DNA of 64,000 nucleotides from an uncultured Eubacteriales bacterium. GTDB taxonomy: Bacteria; Bacillota; Clostridia; Oscillospirales; CAG-272. The notes under the pieces were generated by a model. The model saw only the letters and a list, made by a program, of their open reading frames with translations. It was not told the DNA's origin and searched no databases. Every line of letters starts with the position of its first letter. Within the stretch, counting starts at the first letter, position 1. The stretch covers positions 62,001-126,000 of the forward strand of contig CAKRZE010000004.1 of NCBI GenBank assembly GCA_934432725.1. Reading direction: 5' to 3'. The translations under genes were made by a program, and so were the position numbers. Positions 16,809 to 25,619 of this stretch are shown piece after piece.

Positions 16809-18146
16809 TCAGAAAGGCATTTTCATGCCTCTTCTTTTTAATTTGGAAAGGTTCTTGCCCGAAAACTGCTTCATCATCTGGCAGACCTGTTCATACTGCT
16901 TCATCAGGCGGTTGACATCGCAAACCGCAACCCCTGCGCCCGCTGCAATCCGCACCCTGCGGGATGCATTCAGGATAGACGGCTTCTGCCGCTCCGCCGG
17001 CGTCATGGAGAGAATAATTGCCTCCATGCGGTCGATCTGCCGCTCATCGATGTTTGCCTCTGACACCGCTTTTTTATCGATGCCGGGCATCATTTCGAGA
17101 ATCTGGCGGATCGATCCCATCTTTCGGATCTGCCTGAACTGATCCAGATAGTCGTCCAGAGTAAAGGTGCTCTTCCGGAGCTTCTGTTCCAGCTCTGCCG
17201 CCTTCTTTTCGTCATATGCGGTTTCCGCTTTTTCGATCAGCGAAAGTACATCGCCCATGCCGAGAATTCTTCTCGCCATGCGGTCCGGATAAAACGGCTC
17301 CAGCGCATCCAGCTTTTCGCCGGTTCCGACGAACTTGATCGGTCTGCCGGTCACCGCCCGCACCGAAAGCGCGGCGCCGCCTCTGGTATCGCCGTCCAGC
17401 TTGGTCAGGATTACGCCGGTCAGGTCCAGCTTTTCATGGAAGGACGATGCCACGTTAACGGCATCCTGTCCGAGCATCGCGTCAATCACCAGAAGGATCT
17501 CCTTCGGCTGCACGGCATCCTTGATGTCGCAGAGCTCCTGCATCATTCCCTCGTCCACATGCAGACGACCTGCCGTATCGATGAAAACCACATCGTGCCC
17601 GTGTGCCCTTGCATGCTCCAGCCCTGCCTTTGCAATCTCCACCGGCGAGGTGCAGCCGTCAACCGTAAACACCGGCACGCCGATCTGTGCTCCGACCACC
17701 TGAAGCTGCCGGATCGCGGCGGGACGGTATACGTCGCATGCAACAAGCAGCGGACGCTTCTTTTGATTCTTTTTCAGATAGAGCGCCAGCTTGCCGCAGT
17801 GCGTTGTTTTTCCGGCGCCCTGCAAGCCGACCATCATAATCACCGTCGGCGCGTTGTTGCAGAAATTCAGACGTGCGTTCTCTCCGCCCATCAACGCCGT
17901 CAGCTCCTCATCGACGATCTTGACGATCATCTGAGCGGGCATCAGGCTTTCCAGAACATCGGCGCCGACCGCGCGCTCGGTCACGGTCTTGATAAAATCC
18001 CGCACGACCTTATAGTTGACGTCCGCCTCCAGAAGCGCCAGTTTGATCTCCCGCATGCCTTCCCGGACATCGCTTTCGGTCAGCTTACCCTTGTTTTTAA
18101 ACTTCCGGAACGCATCGTTCAGCTTATCCACAAGACTCTGAAACAT
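16809..18146 (-). CDS. ffh: signal recognition particle protein Ffh
   Basis: A 445-residue SRP54. An N-terminal helical domain (FQSLVDKLNDAFRKFKNKG) precedes the GTPase domain with G1 GLQGAGKTT near residue 108, DVYRPAA, DTAGRLHVD and TKLDGDTRGGAAL. The Met-rich M domain starts near 320 (MPGI, MMKQFSGK). It binds 4.5S RNA and signal sequences and docks with FtsY. The start MFQSLVDKL is preferred (GAAGGA 9 nt upstream). An in-frame ATG at 18182 overlaps an upstream AAAGGAT and is the alternative. A perfect hairpin lies between the two SD-like sites. Confidence 0.96.
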   Translation of the reverse strand: MFQSLVDKLNDAFRKFKNKGKLTESDVREGMREIKLALLEADVNYKVVRDFIKTVTERAVGADVLESLMPAQMIVKIVDEELTALMGGENARLNFCNNAPTVIMMVGLQGAGKTTHCGKLALYLKKNQKKRPLLVACDVYRPAAIRQLQVVGAQIGVPVFTVDGCTSPVEIAKAGLEHARAHGHDVVFIDTAGRLHVDEGMMQELCDIKDAVQPKEILLVIDAMLGQDAVNVASSFHEKLDLTGVILTKLDGDTRGGAALSVRAVTGRPIKFVGTGEKLDALEPFYPDRMARRILGMGDVLSLIEKAETAYDEKKAAELEQKLRKSTFTLDDYLDQFRQIRKMGSIRQILEMMPGIDKKAVSEANIDERQIDRMEAIILSMTPAERQKPSILNASRRVRIAAGAGVAVCDVNRLMKQYEQVCQMMKQFSGKNLSKLKRRGMKMPF

Positions 18147-18187
18147 GATGTTATGTCCTTCGCTTTCGCCCGGCGAAAGCATCCTTT
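18147..18187 (-). promoter_or_regulatory. ffh leader: SD, hairpin, second SD
   Basis: On the minus strand AAAGGA (18182-18187) is followed after one base by GCTTTCGC-CGG-GCGAAAGC (18173-18180 with 18162-18169), then 15 nt containing GAAGGA, then the ATG. The same stem GCTTTCGC/GCGAAAGC occurs at the same place in the purA leader. Confidence 0.6.
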
Positions 18188-18269
18188 CCTCAATTTCGTA
18201 ATCGCGCCGTCATCCCGGACAGACCGGCTTCGGATACCCGCCGTTCCCCTGCCGCGATCGGCACCCGCG

Positions 18270-18623
18270 TCACAGGAGCTTCCCTGCAACCTCCACAAGA
18301 TCATCTACCGGGGCGCCGGTCTCCCTGTGAAGCCGCTCCAGTCCTCCGACCAGATAGTCAAGCCCTTCCCGCGCCTGTTCAAACCGCGCGGCAAGCCCGA
18401 GCTTTTTCTCCGTATCGGTCAGAATCCGCTCCGCCTTGACGATCCGGTCGCGCACGCCCTGTCTTGTAATGCCGGTTTCCTCCGCTATTTCGGAAAGCGA
18501 GAGATCTTCGTTGTAAAACATCTCCATCGCCCGTTTCTGCGTTTCCGAGAGCAGCTCTCCGTAAAAATCAAGCAGCAGAGATATCCGCTCACTTTTATTC
18601 AGCAAATCGCGTTCTGTATGCAT
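18270..18623 (-). CDS. ylxM: YlxM-type helix-turn-helix protein (SRP-associated)
   Basis: The 117-residue protein belongs to the UPF0122/YlxM family: LLLDFYGELLSETQKRAMEMFYNEDLSLSEIAEETGITRQGVRDRI shows the sigma-like HTH with the conserved RQGV turn. YlxM genes precede ffh in Bacillota; in Streptococcus the protein modulates SRP activity. The start at 18623 has AAGGAG 6 nt upstream. It is the first gene of the ylxM-ffh-rpsP-khpA operon, driven by the promoter at 18665-18693. Confidence 0.92.
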   Translation of the reverse strand: MHTERDLLNKSERISLLLDFYGELLSETQKRAMEMFYNEDLSLSEIAEETGITRQGVRDRIVKAERILTDTEKKLGLAARFEQAREGLDYLVGGLERLHRETGAPVDDLVEVAGKLL

Positions 18624-18664
18624 GAACATCTCCTTGCGGCACTGTAAAGCAAAATGCTTTACAC

Positions 18665-18693
18665 AGTATAGCATGCATTTCCCGCTTTGTCAA
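18665..18693 (-). promoter_or_regulatory. promoter of the ylxM-ffh operon
   Basis: On the minus strand TTGACA (18688-18693), 17-bp spacer, TATACT (18665-18670) with extended TGC. A small perfect hairpin GTAAAGC/GCTTTAC lies at 18644-18662, around the transcription start. Confidence 0.8.
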
Positions 18694-18867
18694 GCCTTTT
18701 CTTCAATTTGTTTCCTCGGCGCAGGTCAGCAAACGGCAGAATCCAAAAGCTCTTATGAAAACACCGTCCGGCTCTTTTTCTGCCGTTTTCTGCCCATGCG
18801 GCATCTGCGGCTTGACAGAAGCGGTGCAGACAGCATACGAATTCTTCTGTTTGTTCATAAAAAACCG

Positions 18868-18896
18868 TTTACAAAAGGGCAGCGGATTGTTATAAT
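18868..18896 (+). promoter_or_regulatory. promoter of the DUF1385-prmC operon
   Basis: TTTACA (18868-18873), 17-bp spacer, TATAAT (18891-18896) with extended TGT. It diverges from the ylxM promoter in the same intergenic region. Confidence 0.8.
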
Positions 18897-18992
18897 AGAT
18901 GTGAATACAGTGCGTCGGTTCTGCAAAGAGGCATTTTCCTCCCCTGCGCCGCCGCATCATCCATAAAACCGAAGCAGAAAGGGATTCCACCG

Positions 18993-20234
18993 ATGTCTGA
19001 TACAATGAAGCGCTGCGACCACCCGGTCGCACGGCGCCTCGGAACTGCCGGCGGTCAAGCGGTTCTGGAGGGCGTCATGATGAAAAGCCGTGACCGGTAT
19101 GCCGTTGCCGTCCGGAAGGAGGACGGAAGCATCTCCGTCAAAACGGACCACTGCGCCTCCGTCCGCAAAAAATACAAAATCCTGAATCTTCCGATCCTGC
19201 GGGGTGTTGTCAATTTCGTTGAAATGATGCTCCTGAGCTATAAAACGCTGGCAGTTTCGGCAGAGGCGATGGGAATTGACGAGGCAGAACCGGAAAACAA
19301 ATTTGAGGAATGGCTTCTGAAGCATTGCGGAAAATATCTGTTCGGCATTCTGATGACCATTTCCGGTATTCTGGGAATCGTGTTCGCGTTTGCCGTGTTT
19401 GTCTATCTGCCCAGCCTTGCCGTCAAGGGACTGTCGGCGCTGTTTCACACCTCCTTCAGCCATTTTGTCACCAGTCTGATTGAAGGCGTCTTAAAGATCT
19501 GTATCTTTTTGATATATCTTTCCCTGATCTCCCTGATGAAGGATATCCGCCGCACCTTTGAGTATCACGGTGCGGAGCATAAAACCATCTTCTGCTATGA
19601 AAACGGTGAGGAGCTGACCCCGGAAAACGTCAAGCGCTATATCCGGTTCCATCCGCGCTGCGGAACCTCCTTCATCTTTGTCATGCTGATTATCGGCATT
19701 CTGGTCGGCGCTCTGCCGTTTATCCCGACCAATCCGGTGTGGCTACGGGTCATCTGCCGCCTTGCCGTGTTCCCGCTGATCGTCGGCATCGGCTATGAAT
19801 TTCTGATGTTTGCCGGCAAGCACGACAATCCTGTGATCCGCATTCTTTCCGCGCCCGGACTCTGGATCCAGCGTCTGACCACGCGCGAACCGGATCTTTC
19901 ACAGATCGAATGCGCCATCGCGGCACTGAAGCACGCCATCCCGGAGGAATTCCCGGAGGGGAAAGAAAATCAGTCCGCCGATGAGGATACGCATTCCGCA
20001 TCAGAGCCGGACGCCCACGCCCCAAAGGAAATGCCGGAAGCGGTCAGTGCGGCTCCGGAGCCGGACAACGCCCCGGAGCATTCCCCGGCCGGTCCGGAAG
20101 CCCCCCGCTCCCCGGATGCCTGCCCCCCTGCGGCAGCAGACGGCTGCGCGGCATGCGGTGCACAAACATCCGATGCCTCCCCTGACTTGCCCGGCGAACC
20201 GGCAGACAGCGCAGAAGACGCATGCAAGCCCTGA
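18993..20234 (+). CDS. DUF1385 (YqhQ-like) membrane protein with acidic Pro/Ala tail
   Basis: 413 residues. The DUF1385 core begins GGQAVLEGVMMKSRD (around residue 20) and includes LPILRGVVNFVEMM and EYHGAEHKTIFCYENGEELT, the family hallmark, together with at least four membrane helices. The last 90 or so residues form a low-complexity Pro/Ala/Glu-rich tail with a few cysteines. The role of DUF1385 is unknown, but its gene is very often next to prmC and prfA, as here with prmC. GAAAGGG precedes the start. Its end overlaps prmC by 13 bp, so the two are translationally coupled. Confidence 0.9.
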   Translation: MSDTMKRCDHPVARRLGTAGGQAVLEGVMMKSRDRYAVAVRKEDGSISVKTDHCASVRKKYKILNLPILRGVVNFVEMMLLSYKTLAVSAEAMGIDEAEPENKFEEWLLKHCGKYLFGILMTISGILGIVFAFAVFVYLPSLAVKGLSALFHTSFSHFVTSLIEGVLKICIFLIYLSLISLMKDIRRTFEYHGAEHKTIFCYENGEELTPENVKRYIRFHPRCGTSFIFVMLIIGILVGALPFIPTNPVWLRVICRLAVFPLIVGIGYEFLMFAGKHDNPVIRILSAPGLWIQRLTTREPDLSQIECAIAALKHAIPEEFPEGKENQSADEDTHSASEPDAHAPKEMPEAVSAAPEPDNAPEHSPAGPEAPRSPDACPPAAADGCAACGAQTSDASPDLPGEPADSAEDACKP

Positions 20235-20956
20235 CCCGACTGGAGGAAGAGCTGCTGCGGGAGCATTTTCCGAAGGAATCCGATTTTCGCGCGGCAGCCT
20301 CCCGCATGCTTGATTTGCATGAGCCTTTGGCATATATTATCGGCGAATGGTATTTTTACGGGGAAACCTACCGTCTGAACCGGGACTGCCTGATTCCGAG
20401 GCCGGAGACCGAGCATGTCGTGGACGAGCTGATCCGACGTCTCCCGCAAAACGGCGTGTTTGCCGATCTGTGCACCGGGAGCGGCTGTATTGCGGTTTCT
20501 GCTCTGGTCCACCGGAAAGACGCCTCCTGTCTGGCTGTCGATATTTCGGAGGGCGCACTCTCCATGGCGCGGGAAAATGCGGAAAGAAACGGTGTCGGGG
20601 ATCGTATTACCCTGAAAAAAGCAGATATTCTGCGCGACCCGCCGAAGACGGTTCTGGACGGCAGACGGTTTGACATCATCGTCTCCAACCCGCCCTATAT
20701 CAATTCCTCCGTCATAGAAACCCTCTCCGATGAGGTCCGGCAGGAGCCGAGGCTCGCACTGGACGGCGGGGAAGACGGCATGAACTTTTACCGGGTGCTG
20801 CTGGACGGCTATCTTTCCTGTCTGAACAAAGGCGGGCTTTTGATCCTTGAGATCGGATACGACCAGGCAGAGCGCATCCGGGCGCTTCACCCGTGTGACA
20901 TCCTGAAGGATTACAGCGGAAACGACCGGGTTGCCGTGATTCAAGCCGACGGCTGA
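20222..20956 (+). CDS. prmC: peptide chain release factor N5-glutamine methyltransferase, short N terminus
   Basis: The 244-residue protein has the PrmC-specific PLAYIIGEWYFYG and IPRPETEHVVDEL motifs, the SAM-binding DLCTGSGCIAVS, and the catalytic NPPYI. It methylates the GGQ glutamine of release factors. The N-terminal helical substrate domain is only about 34 residues before the PLAYI motif, compared with about 80 in typical PrmC. An in-frame stop at 20183 excludes a longer start. The gene overlaps the end of DUF1385. The usual neighbour prfA is not present. Confidence 0.93.
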   Translation: MQALTRLEEELLREHFPKESDFRAAASRMLDLHEPLAYIIGEWYFYGETYRLNRDCLIPRPETEHVVDELIRRLPQNGVFADLCTGSGCIAVSALVHRKDASCLAVDISEGALSMARENAERNGVGDRITLKKADILRDPPKTVLDGRRFDIIVSNPPYINSSVIETLSDEVRQEPRLALDGGEDGMNFYRVLLDGYLSCLNKGGLLILEIGYDQAERIRALHPCDILKDYSGNDRVAVIQADG

Positions 20957-21168
20957 CAGAGCTTCCTTCAAGGTCTTTCTTCGCCGGGAAACCCGTGATT
21001 GTCCTTTGCCGAAGCAAGCCCGCTCTGCCGCGGCAGGGTTCCCTTTCCGGATACCGGAATACCGGCTGACATCCGGAAGCCTCTCGTCCCGGACCGCCTT
21101 CCGGCAAAGCGGCAGACGGATCTTCACAAATAAAACACTTTCAAAAAAGAAAGGAATGATATTTCACG

Positions 21169-21846
21169 ATGAGCACCAAATTCACCACACCGGACAAAAT
21201 TCTGAAAGAAAAAATCGGCGGCAGAGAGATTACGATTCTTCAAAAGCTGACGCCCGACTTTGCCGTATCCGACAAAGAGCAGTGCAGTTATGTGCCGAAA
21301 GGCGGCTATGTCAAGGAAAATGCACTTCTGAACAACGGCACCGGCAAACCGAAGGGCATCACCGTACATAATACGCCCGAGATAGAAGCGGAGCCCGGAA
21401 CCGACATGGCGGAGCAGTATCAGCGCGCAACCTACCCGAACTGCAACATGCGCGGCGTTGCGGTCCATTACTGGGTCTGGCACGACGTAATCTGGCAGCA
21501 GCTGCGCGACGATGAGCAGGGCTGGCATGCCGCCGACGGCTCCACGCCGAGCCGCGACCACAGAGGAAACATGTCAAACGGCAACATGGACACGATCTCC
21601 ATCGAATGCATCGGTCCGGACCGGGAATCGGAGGAAACGCTGATCCTGCTTGTCGCCTGCCTCTGCCGCAGACACGGACTGGACCCCACGCTTGACGTAT
21701 ATACACACAATTACTGGATGCACGGGGGCGACCGCTTTTTTGAAAACGTCGGAAAGAACTGCCCTCTGTACATTCTTCCGCACTGGGACCGCTTCCTTGC
21801 CGAGGTCAAAGAAGCATACGATTCTGACAAAAAAGAGGAAAAATAA
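21169..21846 (+). CDS. N-acetylmuramoyl-L-alanine amidase (Amidase_2/PGRP type)
   Basis: A 225-residue Amidase_2 enzyme: ITVHNTPEIE (zinc His), AVHYWVWHDVIWQQL, GWHAADGS, TISIECIGPDRES, and the C-terminal YTHNYWMHG with the second zinc ligands. The PDFAVSDKEQCSYVPKGGYVKENA N-terminal extension precedes the fold. It resembles phage-like or CwlA/XlyA autolysins. There is no signal peptide. No phage genes surround it. AAAGGA lies 13 nt upstream of the ATG. Confidence 0.85.
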   Translation: MSTKFTTPDKILKEKIGGREITILQKLTPDFAVSDKEQCSYVPKGGYVKENALLNNGTGKPKGITVHNTPEIEAEPGTDMAEQYQRATYPNCNMRGVAVHYWVWHDVIWQQLRDDEQGWHAADGSTPSRDHRGNMSNGNMDTISIECIGPDRESEETLILLVACLCRRHGLDPTLDVYTHNYWMHGGDRFFENVGKNCPLYILPHWDRFLAEVKEAYDSDKKEEK

Positions 21847-21926
21847 CCGGCAAGCCGGATCGCGGACGGCGGTGTGACATGCTCCCGCCCGGAGAAACGC
21901 CCGATCGGAAAGGAAGGAACCGCCGA

Positions 21927-22796
21927 ATGATTCTCTCCACCACACTCAATTTGTTCATTCTCGATCATAACAGCGGCATGCGGCCGTATATCGATGAAAT
22001 CCGAAATTACAAGCAGCTCGGCTTTGACAGTCTGGACTGCATCTTCTGCGACGGAACAAAGCCGGATTCTCCGCTCCGGCGCCCCGATTGGCTGGACTGG
22101 GGCAAGCGCATTGCGGAGGCATCCCAAAAAATCGGCATCACCTACCGTCAATGCCATATGCCGTACTATAATTTTGCCAATGACGGCAGAAACAGCGACC
22201 TTGACGAGCTGTGCCGCCGCTCCGTCCTGATTGCAAAGGAGCTTGGCGCCCAATGGACCGTCACGCATCCCGCAACCGACTATTCCCTTCCTGCGCCGCG
22301 GGACTCCATGCAGAAAAACCACGACTACTTTGCCCCGTTCATTGAGCTTGGCGAAAAGAACGGAATCGGCATCGCCATCGAAAACATGGCGGACTTCAAG
22401 GAGCCTCCGTTTCTGCCTTGGCACTGCGCACGGGTGGAGGAGCTGATCGAACTGACCGACAGCTTCCGCACGCCGTATGCCGGCATCTGCTGGGATTTCG
22501 GACACGGTCACCTTGTATATGAGGATGCCTGCCCCTGCCTGAGGCAGATCGGCTCGCGCCTCAAGTGCGTCCATGTGCATGACAACTGGGGGGACGATGA
22601 CCATCACCTCCCCGTATTTTTCGGCAACATCCGCTGGGAGCCTATCATGCACACCCTGAAGGAGATTGGCTATGAAGGCGTCTTTGACTTTGAAGTCAAA
22701 CGCATCCCGTGGACGCTTCCGCTGTATATGAGAAACGCGCAGTGGCAGTATGTCAAAACAACGGGAGACTATCTGCTTTCTCTGTACGGACAGTAA
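21927..22796 (+). CDS. sugar phosphate isomerase/epimerase-like TIM barrel protein
   Basis: A 289-residue AP-endonuclease-2/xylose isomerase-like barrel. Metal-ligand style motifs are spaced as in the family: YRQCHMPYYNF, TVTHPATDYS, GIAIENMADF (Glu), ICWDFGHGHL (Asp-His), KCVHVHDNWGDDDHHLPVFFG (His) and VFDFEVKR (Glu). Such enzymes isomerise or epimerise sugars or inositol derivatives; the substrate is unknown. The start at 21927 has AAGGAAGG upstream; an in-frame ATG at 21879 is not supported. Confidence 0.82.
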   Translation: MILSTTLNLFILDHNSGMRPYIDEIRNYKQLGFDSLDCIFCDGTKPDSPLRRPDWLDWGKRIAEASQKIGITYRQCHMPYYNFANDGRNSDLDELCRRSVLIAKELGAQWTVTHPATDYSLPAPRDSMQKNHDYFAPFIELGEKNGIGIAIENMADFKEPPFLPWHCARVEELIELTDSFRTPYAGICWDFGHGHLVYEDACPCLRQIGSRLKCVHVHDNWGDDDHHLPVFFGNIRWEPIMHTLKEIGYEGVFDFEVKRIPWTLPLYMRNAQWQYVKTTGDYLLSLYGQ

Positions 22797-22970
22797 CAGA
22801 GAGACGCCCCGCCGTTTTCGCGGACGCTGCCGTACAGCCGTCCCGTGCCCCTTCGGCTCCGCCGCACAGTCAAGCCTCTTTTTCCCGTTCCCGCAGTGAA
22901 GTCCTGTCTGCCGGATGCGGAGATAGCTCCGACGCCGTCCGCCGCTCATAAGGAGAGTGCAAGCCGTCTT

Positions 22971-23612
22971 ATGTCATATTATTCACATATCATCTGGGAT
23001 TTCAACGGAACCCTCCTTGACGACGTCAGTGCGGGCATCCGCAGCATCAACACGCTTCTGAACAGGCGCGGCATGCGCCCGATCGCATCGGCGGAGGAAT
23101 ACCGGGAGCTGTTCCGTTTCCCGATCATAGACTATTACCGCTCGCTCGGCTTTGATTTTGACAAAGAGCCGTATGAAAGGCTGGCGGTCGAATGGGTAGC
23201 CGAATACCGCAGAGAAGCTGACCGTGCGGCGCTCCAGCCGGGAGCCGCAGAACTGCTTATTTATATAAAGGAAAGAAAGTATCGGCAGATTCTGCTCTCC
23301 GCCACAGAGCTCCATATGCTCCGCAGGCAAACGGATGCACTCGGCATTACGGATGCTTTTCATGAGATCCTCGGGCTGGACAACATTCATGCAGCCAGCA
23401 AAATAGAGCTTGCGCTGACCTGGAAGGAGCGGGAGCAGCCGCGCCGTATGCTCCTTGTCGGCGACACGGATCACGATGCGGAAACCGCCCGGGCGCTCGG
23501 AGCCGACTGCATTCTCATTGCAATCGGACACCAGAGCGAAAAGCGCCTGCAAAGCTGCGGCGCTCTCGCTGTCGTGCCGTCTGTCAAAGCCCTGTATCCC
23601 TATATCCGCTGA
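22971..23612 (+). CDS. HAD-superfamily phosphatase (phosphoglycolate phosphatase-like)
   Basis: The 213-residue protein has HAD motif I WDFNGTLLDDV, motif II SATEL (Ser in place of the usual Ser/Thr pattern), motif III K in AASKIELAL, and motif IV VGDTDHDAETA. The cap lies between motifs I and II. It resembles Gph-like phosphatases, though the substrate is not defined. AAGGAG lies 15 nt before the ATG. CATAAG overlapping the SD is complementary to CTTATG containing the start codon, so the two could form a 6-bp stem. Confidence 0.82.
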   Translation: MSYYSHIIWDFNGTLLDDVSAGIRSINTLLNRRGMRPIASAEEYRELFRFPIIDYYRSLGFDFDKEPYERLAVEWVAEYRREADRAALQPGAAELLIYIKERKYRQILLSATELHMLRRQTDALGITDAFHEILGLDNIHAASKIELALTWKEREQPRRMLLVGDTDHDAETARALGADCILIAIGHQSEKRLQSCGALAVVPSVKALYPYIR

Positions 23613-23625
23613 AAGAGGTTCATTC

Positions 23626-23850
23626 ATGCAGAACGGTCAAAAACCAACACAAAAGAAGCCGCGTGCAAATAAGCCCGCCTCAAACTGCGAAACCTGCGTT
23701 TATTACGATTACGACGATTTCACGGAAACCTACTGCTGCCGGAACAATCTGGACGAGGACGACCTGTACCGGTTTATCACGCGCGATACCGCGTCCTGTC
23801 CGTACTATCATTTTTACGATGAATACAAAAGCGTGCAGAAGCAGAACTGA
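23626..23850 (+). CDS. small DUF6472-like acidic Cys protein
   Basis: The 74-residue protein has a Lys-rich N terminus and then NCETCVYYDYDDFTETYCC, NLDEDDLYRF and SCPYYHFYDEYK, a pattern I recognise from the DUF6472 family of Clostridia. Four or five cysteines suggest metal binding. The function is unknown. It starts 14 bp after the HAD gene, so it is probably in one unit with it. Confidence 0.8.
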   Translation: MQNGQKPTQKKPRANKPASNCETCVYYDYDDFTETYCCRNNLDEDDLYRFITRDTASCPYYHFYDEYKSVQKQN

Positions 23851-24033
23851 CCGGTTTCCGCCTTTCCCGTGCCCGGATGCGCGTCCGCAGGAAACCCACA
23901 TTTCCCGGCAAAGAGCCGCAGGAGACAGAAAACAGCCCCGGCAGCAAAAAAGCCCCCGGATTTCCGTCATGTTGCACAATATTCCCTGCAGCATTTTCGG
24001 CAAAACAACGGCTTCGTTTTATCGCAGATAATA

Positions 24034-24062
24034 TTGACAAAAGTTAAATTTTCTGTTAATCT
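24034..24062 (+). promoter_or_regulatory. promoter of secreted protein gene 24103-24750
   Basis: TTGACA (24034-24039), 17-bp spacer, TAATCT (24057-24062) with extended TGT. Confidence 0.65.
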
Positions 24063-24102
24063 TATAAATGAACCGCAAAGGTTTAAGAAGGGAGTTTTAC
24101 AC

Positions 24103-24750
24103 ATGAAAAAACTGATATCTGTGTTTCTCGCAGTCTGCATGCTGACTGCAGCTTTCGGTCTGTTTTCTGCTGTTTCCGCAGAGGGCGAGCTGAAAATGAC
24201 AATGGAATCCCCGTATGTAAAGATGCAGGATCCCGAAGAGGGCATCTGGGAATTCACCGTAAAGATTGAAAACGCAGCGGACAACCTGCTCGGCGATGCA
24301 TGGATCGGCATTTATCCGACCGGCGCTACGCAGGAAGCAATTGAGTCCAAAGAGGCTTCCCTGTATACTTGGTGGTATGTTGACGACACCAACAGATTTG
24401 AGGGAACTGCCAACGCCGATCAGACGCTGCCCAACACCATTGAGCTTACTGTTTCCGACGACTGGGTCGAGGATCAGAGCGGCATCGGCGTTGAGCCTCC
24501 GACAAACGGCAAGACCTATGACCTGATTCTGTTCTACGCTGACCACTCTGGAGATGATTACAACGGCTATAAGATCGTTCAGCGCCTGACCTTCACCTTC
24601 GGTGAAGCTCCCGAAACTGACGGCGGCTCTGAGAGCGGCTCCGGGAGCGGCGAAGTCAATCCGCCTCAGACCGCTGATTTCAGCGTTGCAGTCGTTGCAG
24701 TTGCAGTTCTGGCTCTGGGTGCTGCGGTCGTTATCTCCAAGAAGCACTGA
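24103..24750 (+). CDS. secreted protein with C-terminal PPQTAD membrane anchor
   Basis: 215 residues: a signal peptide (MKKLISVFLAVCMLTAAFGLFSAVSAEG, cut after SAVSA), a beta-rich extracellular domain of about 150 residues (YVKMQDPEEGIWEFTVKI; WWYVDDTNRF; LILFYADHSGDDYNGYK), a Gly/Ser linker, then NPPQTADFS followed by one hydrophobic helix and KKH. The end resembles a sortase or anchor signal with PQTA in place of LPxTG. The domain is not recognised. The C-terminal cassette is nearly identical to that of 25620-26378. AAGGGAG precedes the ATG. Confidence 0.8.
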   Translation: MKKLISVFLAVCMLTAAFGLFSAVSAEGELKMTMESPYVKMQDPEEGIWEFTVKIENAADNLLGDAWIGIYPTGATQEAIESKEASLYTWWYVDDTNRFEGTANADQTLPNTIELTVSDDWVEDQSGIGVEPPTNGKTYDLILFYADHSGDDYNGYKIVQRLTFTFGEAPETDGGSESGSGSGEVNPPQTADFSVAVVAVAVLALGAAVVISKKH

Positions 24751-24849
24751 TGCCGGAGTGAGTCTGTCTGCGAAGTCTTTCCGTCCGGTCTGAAGCCGGA
24801 TTCCGAAAGTCAGCCTCGTTTCTGACAGACCGCATAACCGCAAAATAAG

Positions 24850-24898
24850 CCGCCCGTGAACGGTTCGGATGTATTTCCGCCGCCTCACGGGCGGTTTT
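24850..24898 (+). terminator. terminator after 24103-24750
   Basis: CCGCCCGTGA (24850-24859) pairs with TCACGGGCGG (24885-24894) and is followed by TTTT. The loop is long (25 nt). Confidence 0.75.
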
Positions 24899-25539
24899 CT
24901 GCATTTCCGGCGCTTCGCGTGCATCAGCGCACCGGTTCAGTCTCACACTGCGCCGCCGCTCTTTTCCGCTCCTCATACGGGCAGGCGTTTCTTTTTCTCT
25001 GCTCTTTCGCCCGTACGCCGCCGCTTTCTTGATTCGATGCCGCAGCTGACGCTTTTTCCGATTCCGGGGGTTCGTTTTGTCTCTTTTCCTCTCCCGGCAC
25101 TGCCGCAGTTCCCTTGATGCAATCTGCGCACGCCGCAGTCCGCACTTTTAACTCTGCAATGCACCTTCCCTCTTTTTGGAATCTTCAGAGAAGCCGCCTT
25201 TATCCCGCGTCCTCTGCTCCTTCATCCGTGCTGCATCCCCGATTAATCACGCGCAGCCGCATCTCTCCCCGCATATGCACGTTTCCGCTCTTTTCCGCTC
25301 CTCAGAGAAACCCGCCCTCATCTTCCCTCTGTCTTTCCCTCATGCGCCGCCTGTTTACACTCGAGCTTACACACGCCCCCAGCCGGCAGGCACTGCATTC
25401 CTCTTTTCATGCGTGCCTCTTCTCCGACCGCCCAACGATAGAATTTTTACATCGTCACATATAACCTTGGCAATTTATCAAAAAAAGCCCTCTCGCTTTT
25501 GTATGAGTTTACAATTTTGCCCAATCAACGGCCTTTTTA
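24899..25539. other. pyrimidine-rich non-coding stretch
   Basis: About 600 bp of plus-strand sequence strongly enriched in C and T, without credible genes. Short motifs recur, such as CTCTTTTCCGCTCCTCA (near 24961 and 25290) and CAGAGAAGCCGCC / CAGAGAAACCCGCC. No known element is recognised. Confidence 0.5.
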
Positions 25540-25568
25540 TTGACATAGCATGAATTTTTTGTTACAAT
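25540..25568 (+). promoter_or_regulatory. promoter of secreted protein gene 25620-26378
   Basis: TTGACA (25540-25545), 17-bp spacer, TACAAT (25563-25568) with extended TGT. Confidence 0.75.
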
Positions 25569-25619
25569 AAAGCTGTAAATCCAATTGCAAACACAATTCA
25601 GAAAGTGAGGAAACAACCT

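Noticed and set aside
21169..21846. prophage remnant (endolysin-like amidase)
   Set aside because: No holin, integrase, structural gene or att-like repeat is nearby; it is better read as a cellular autolysin.
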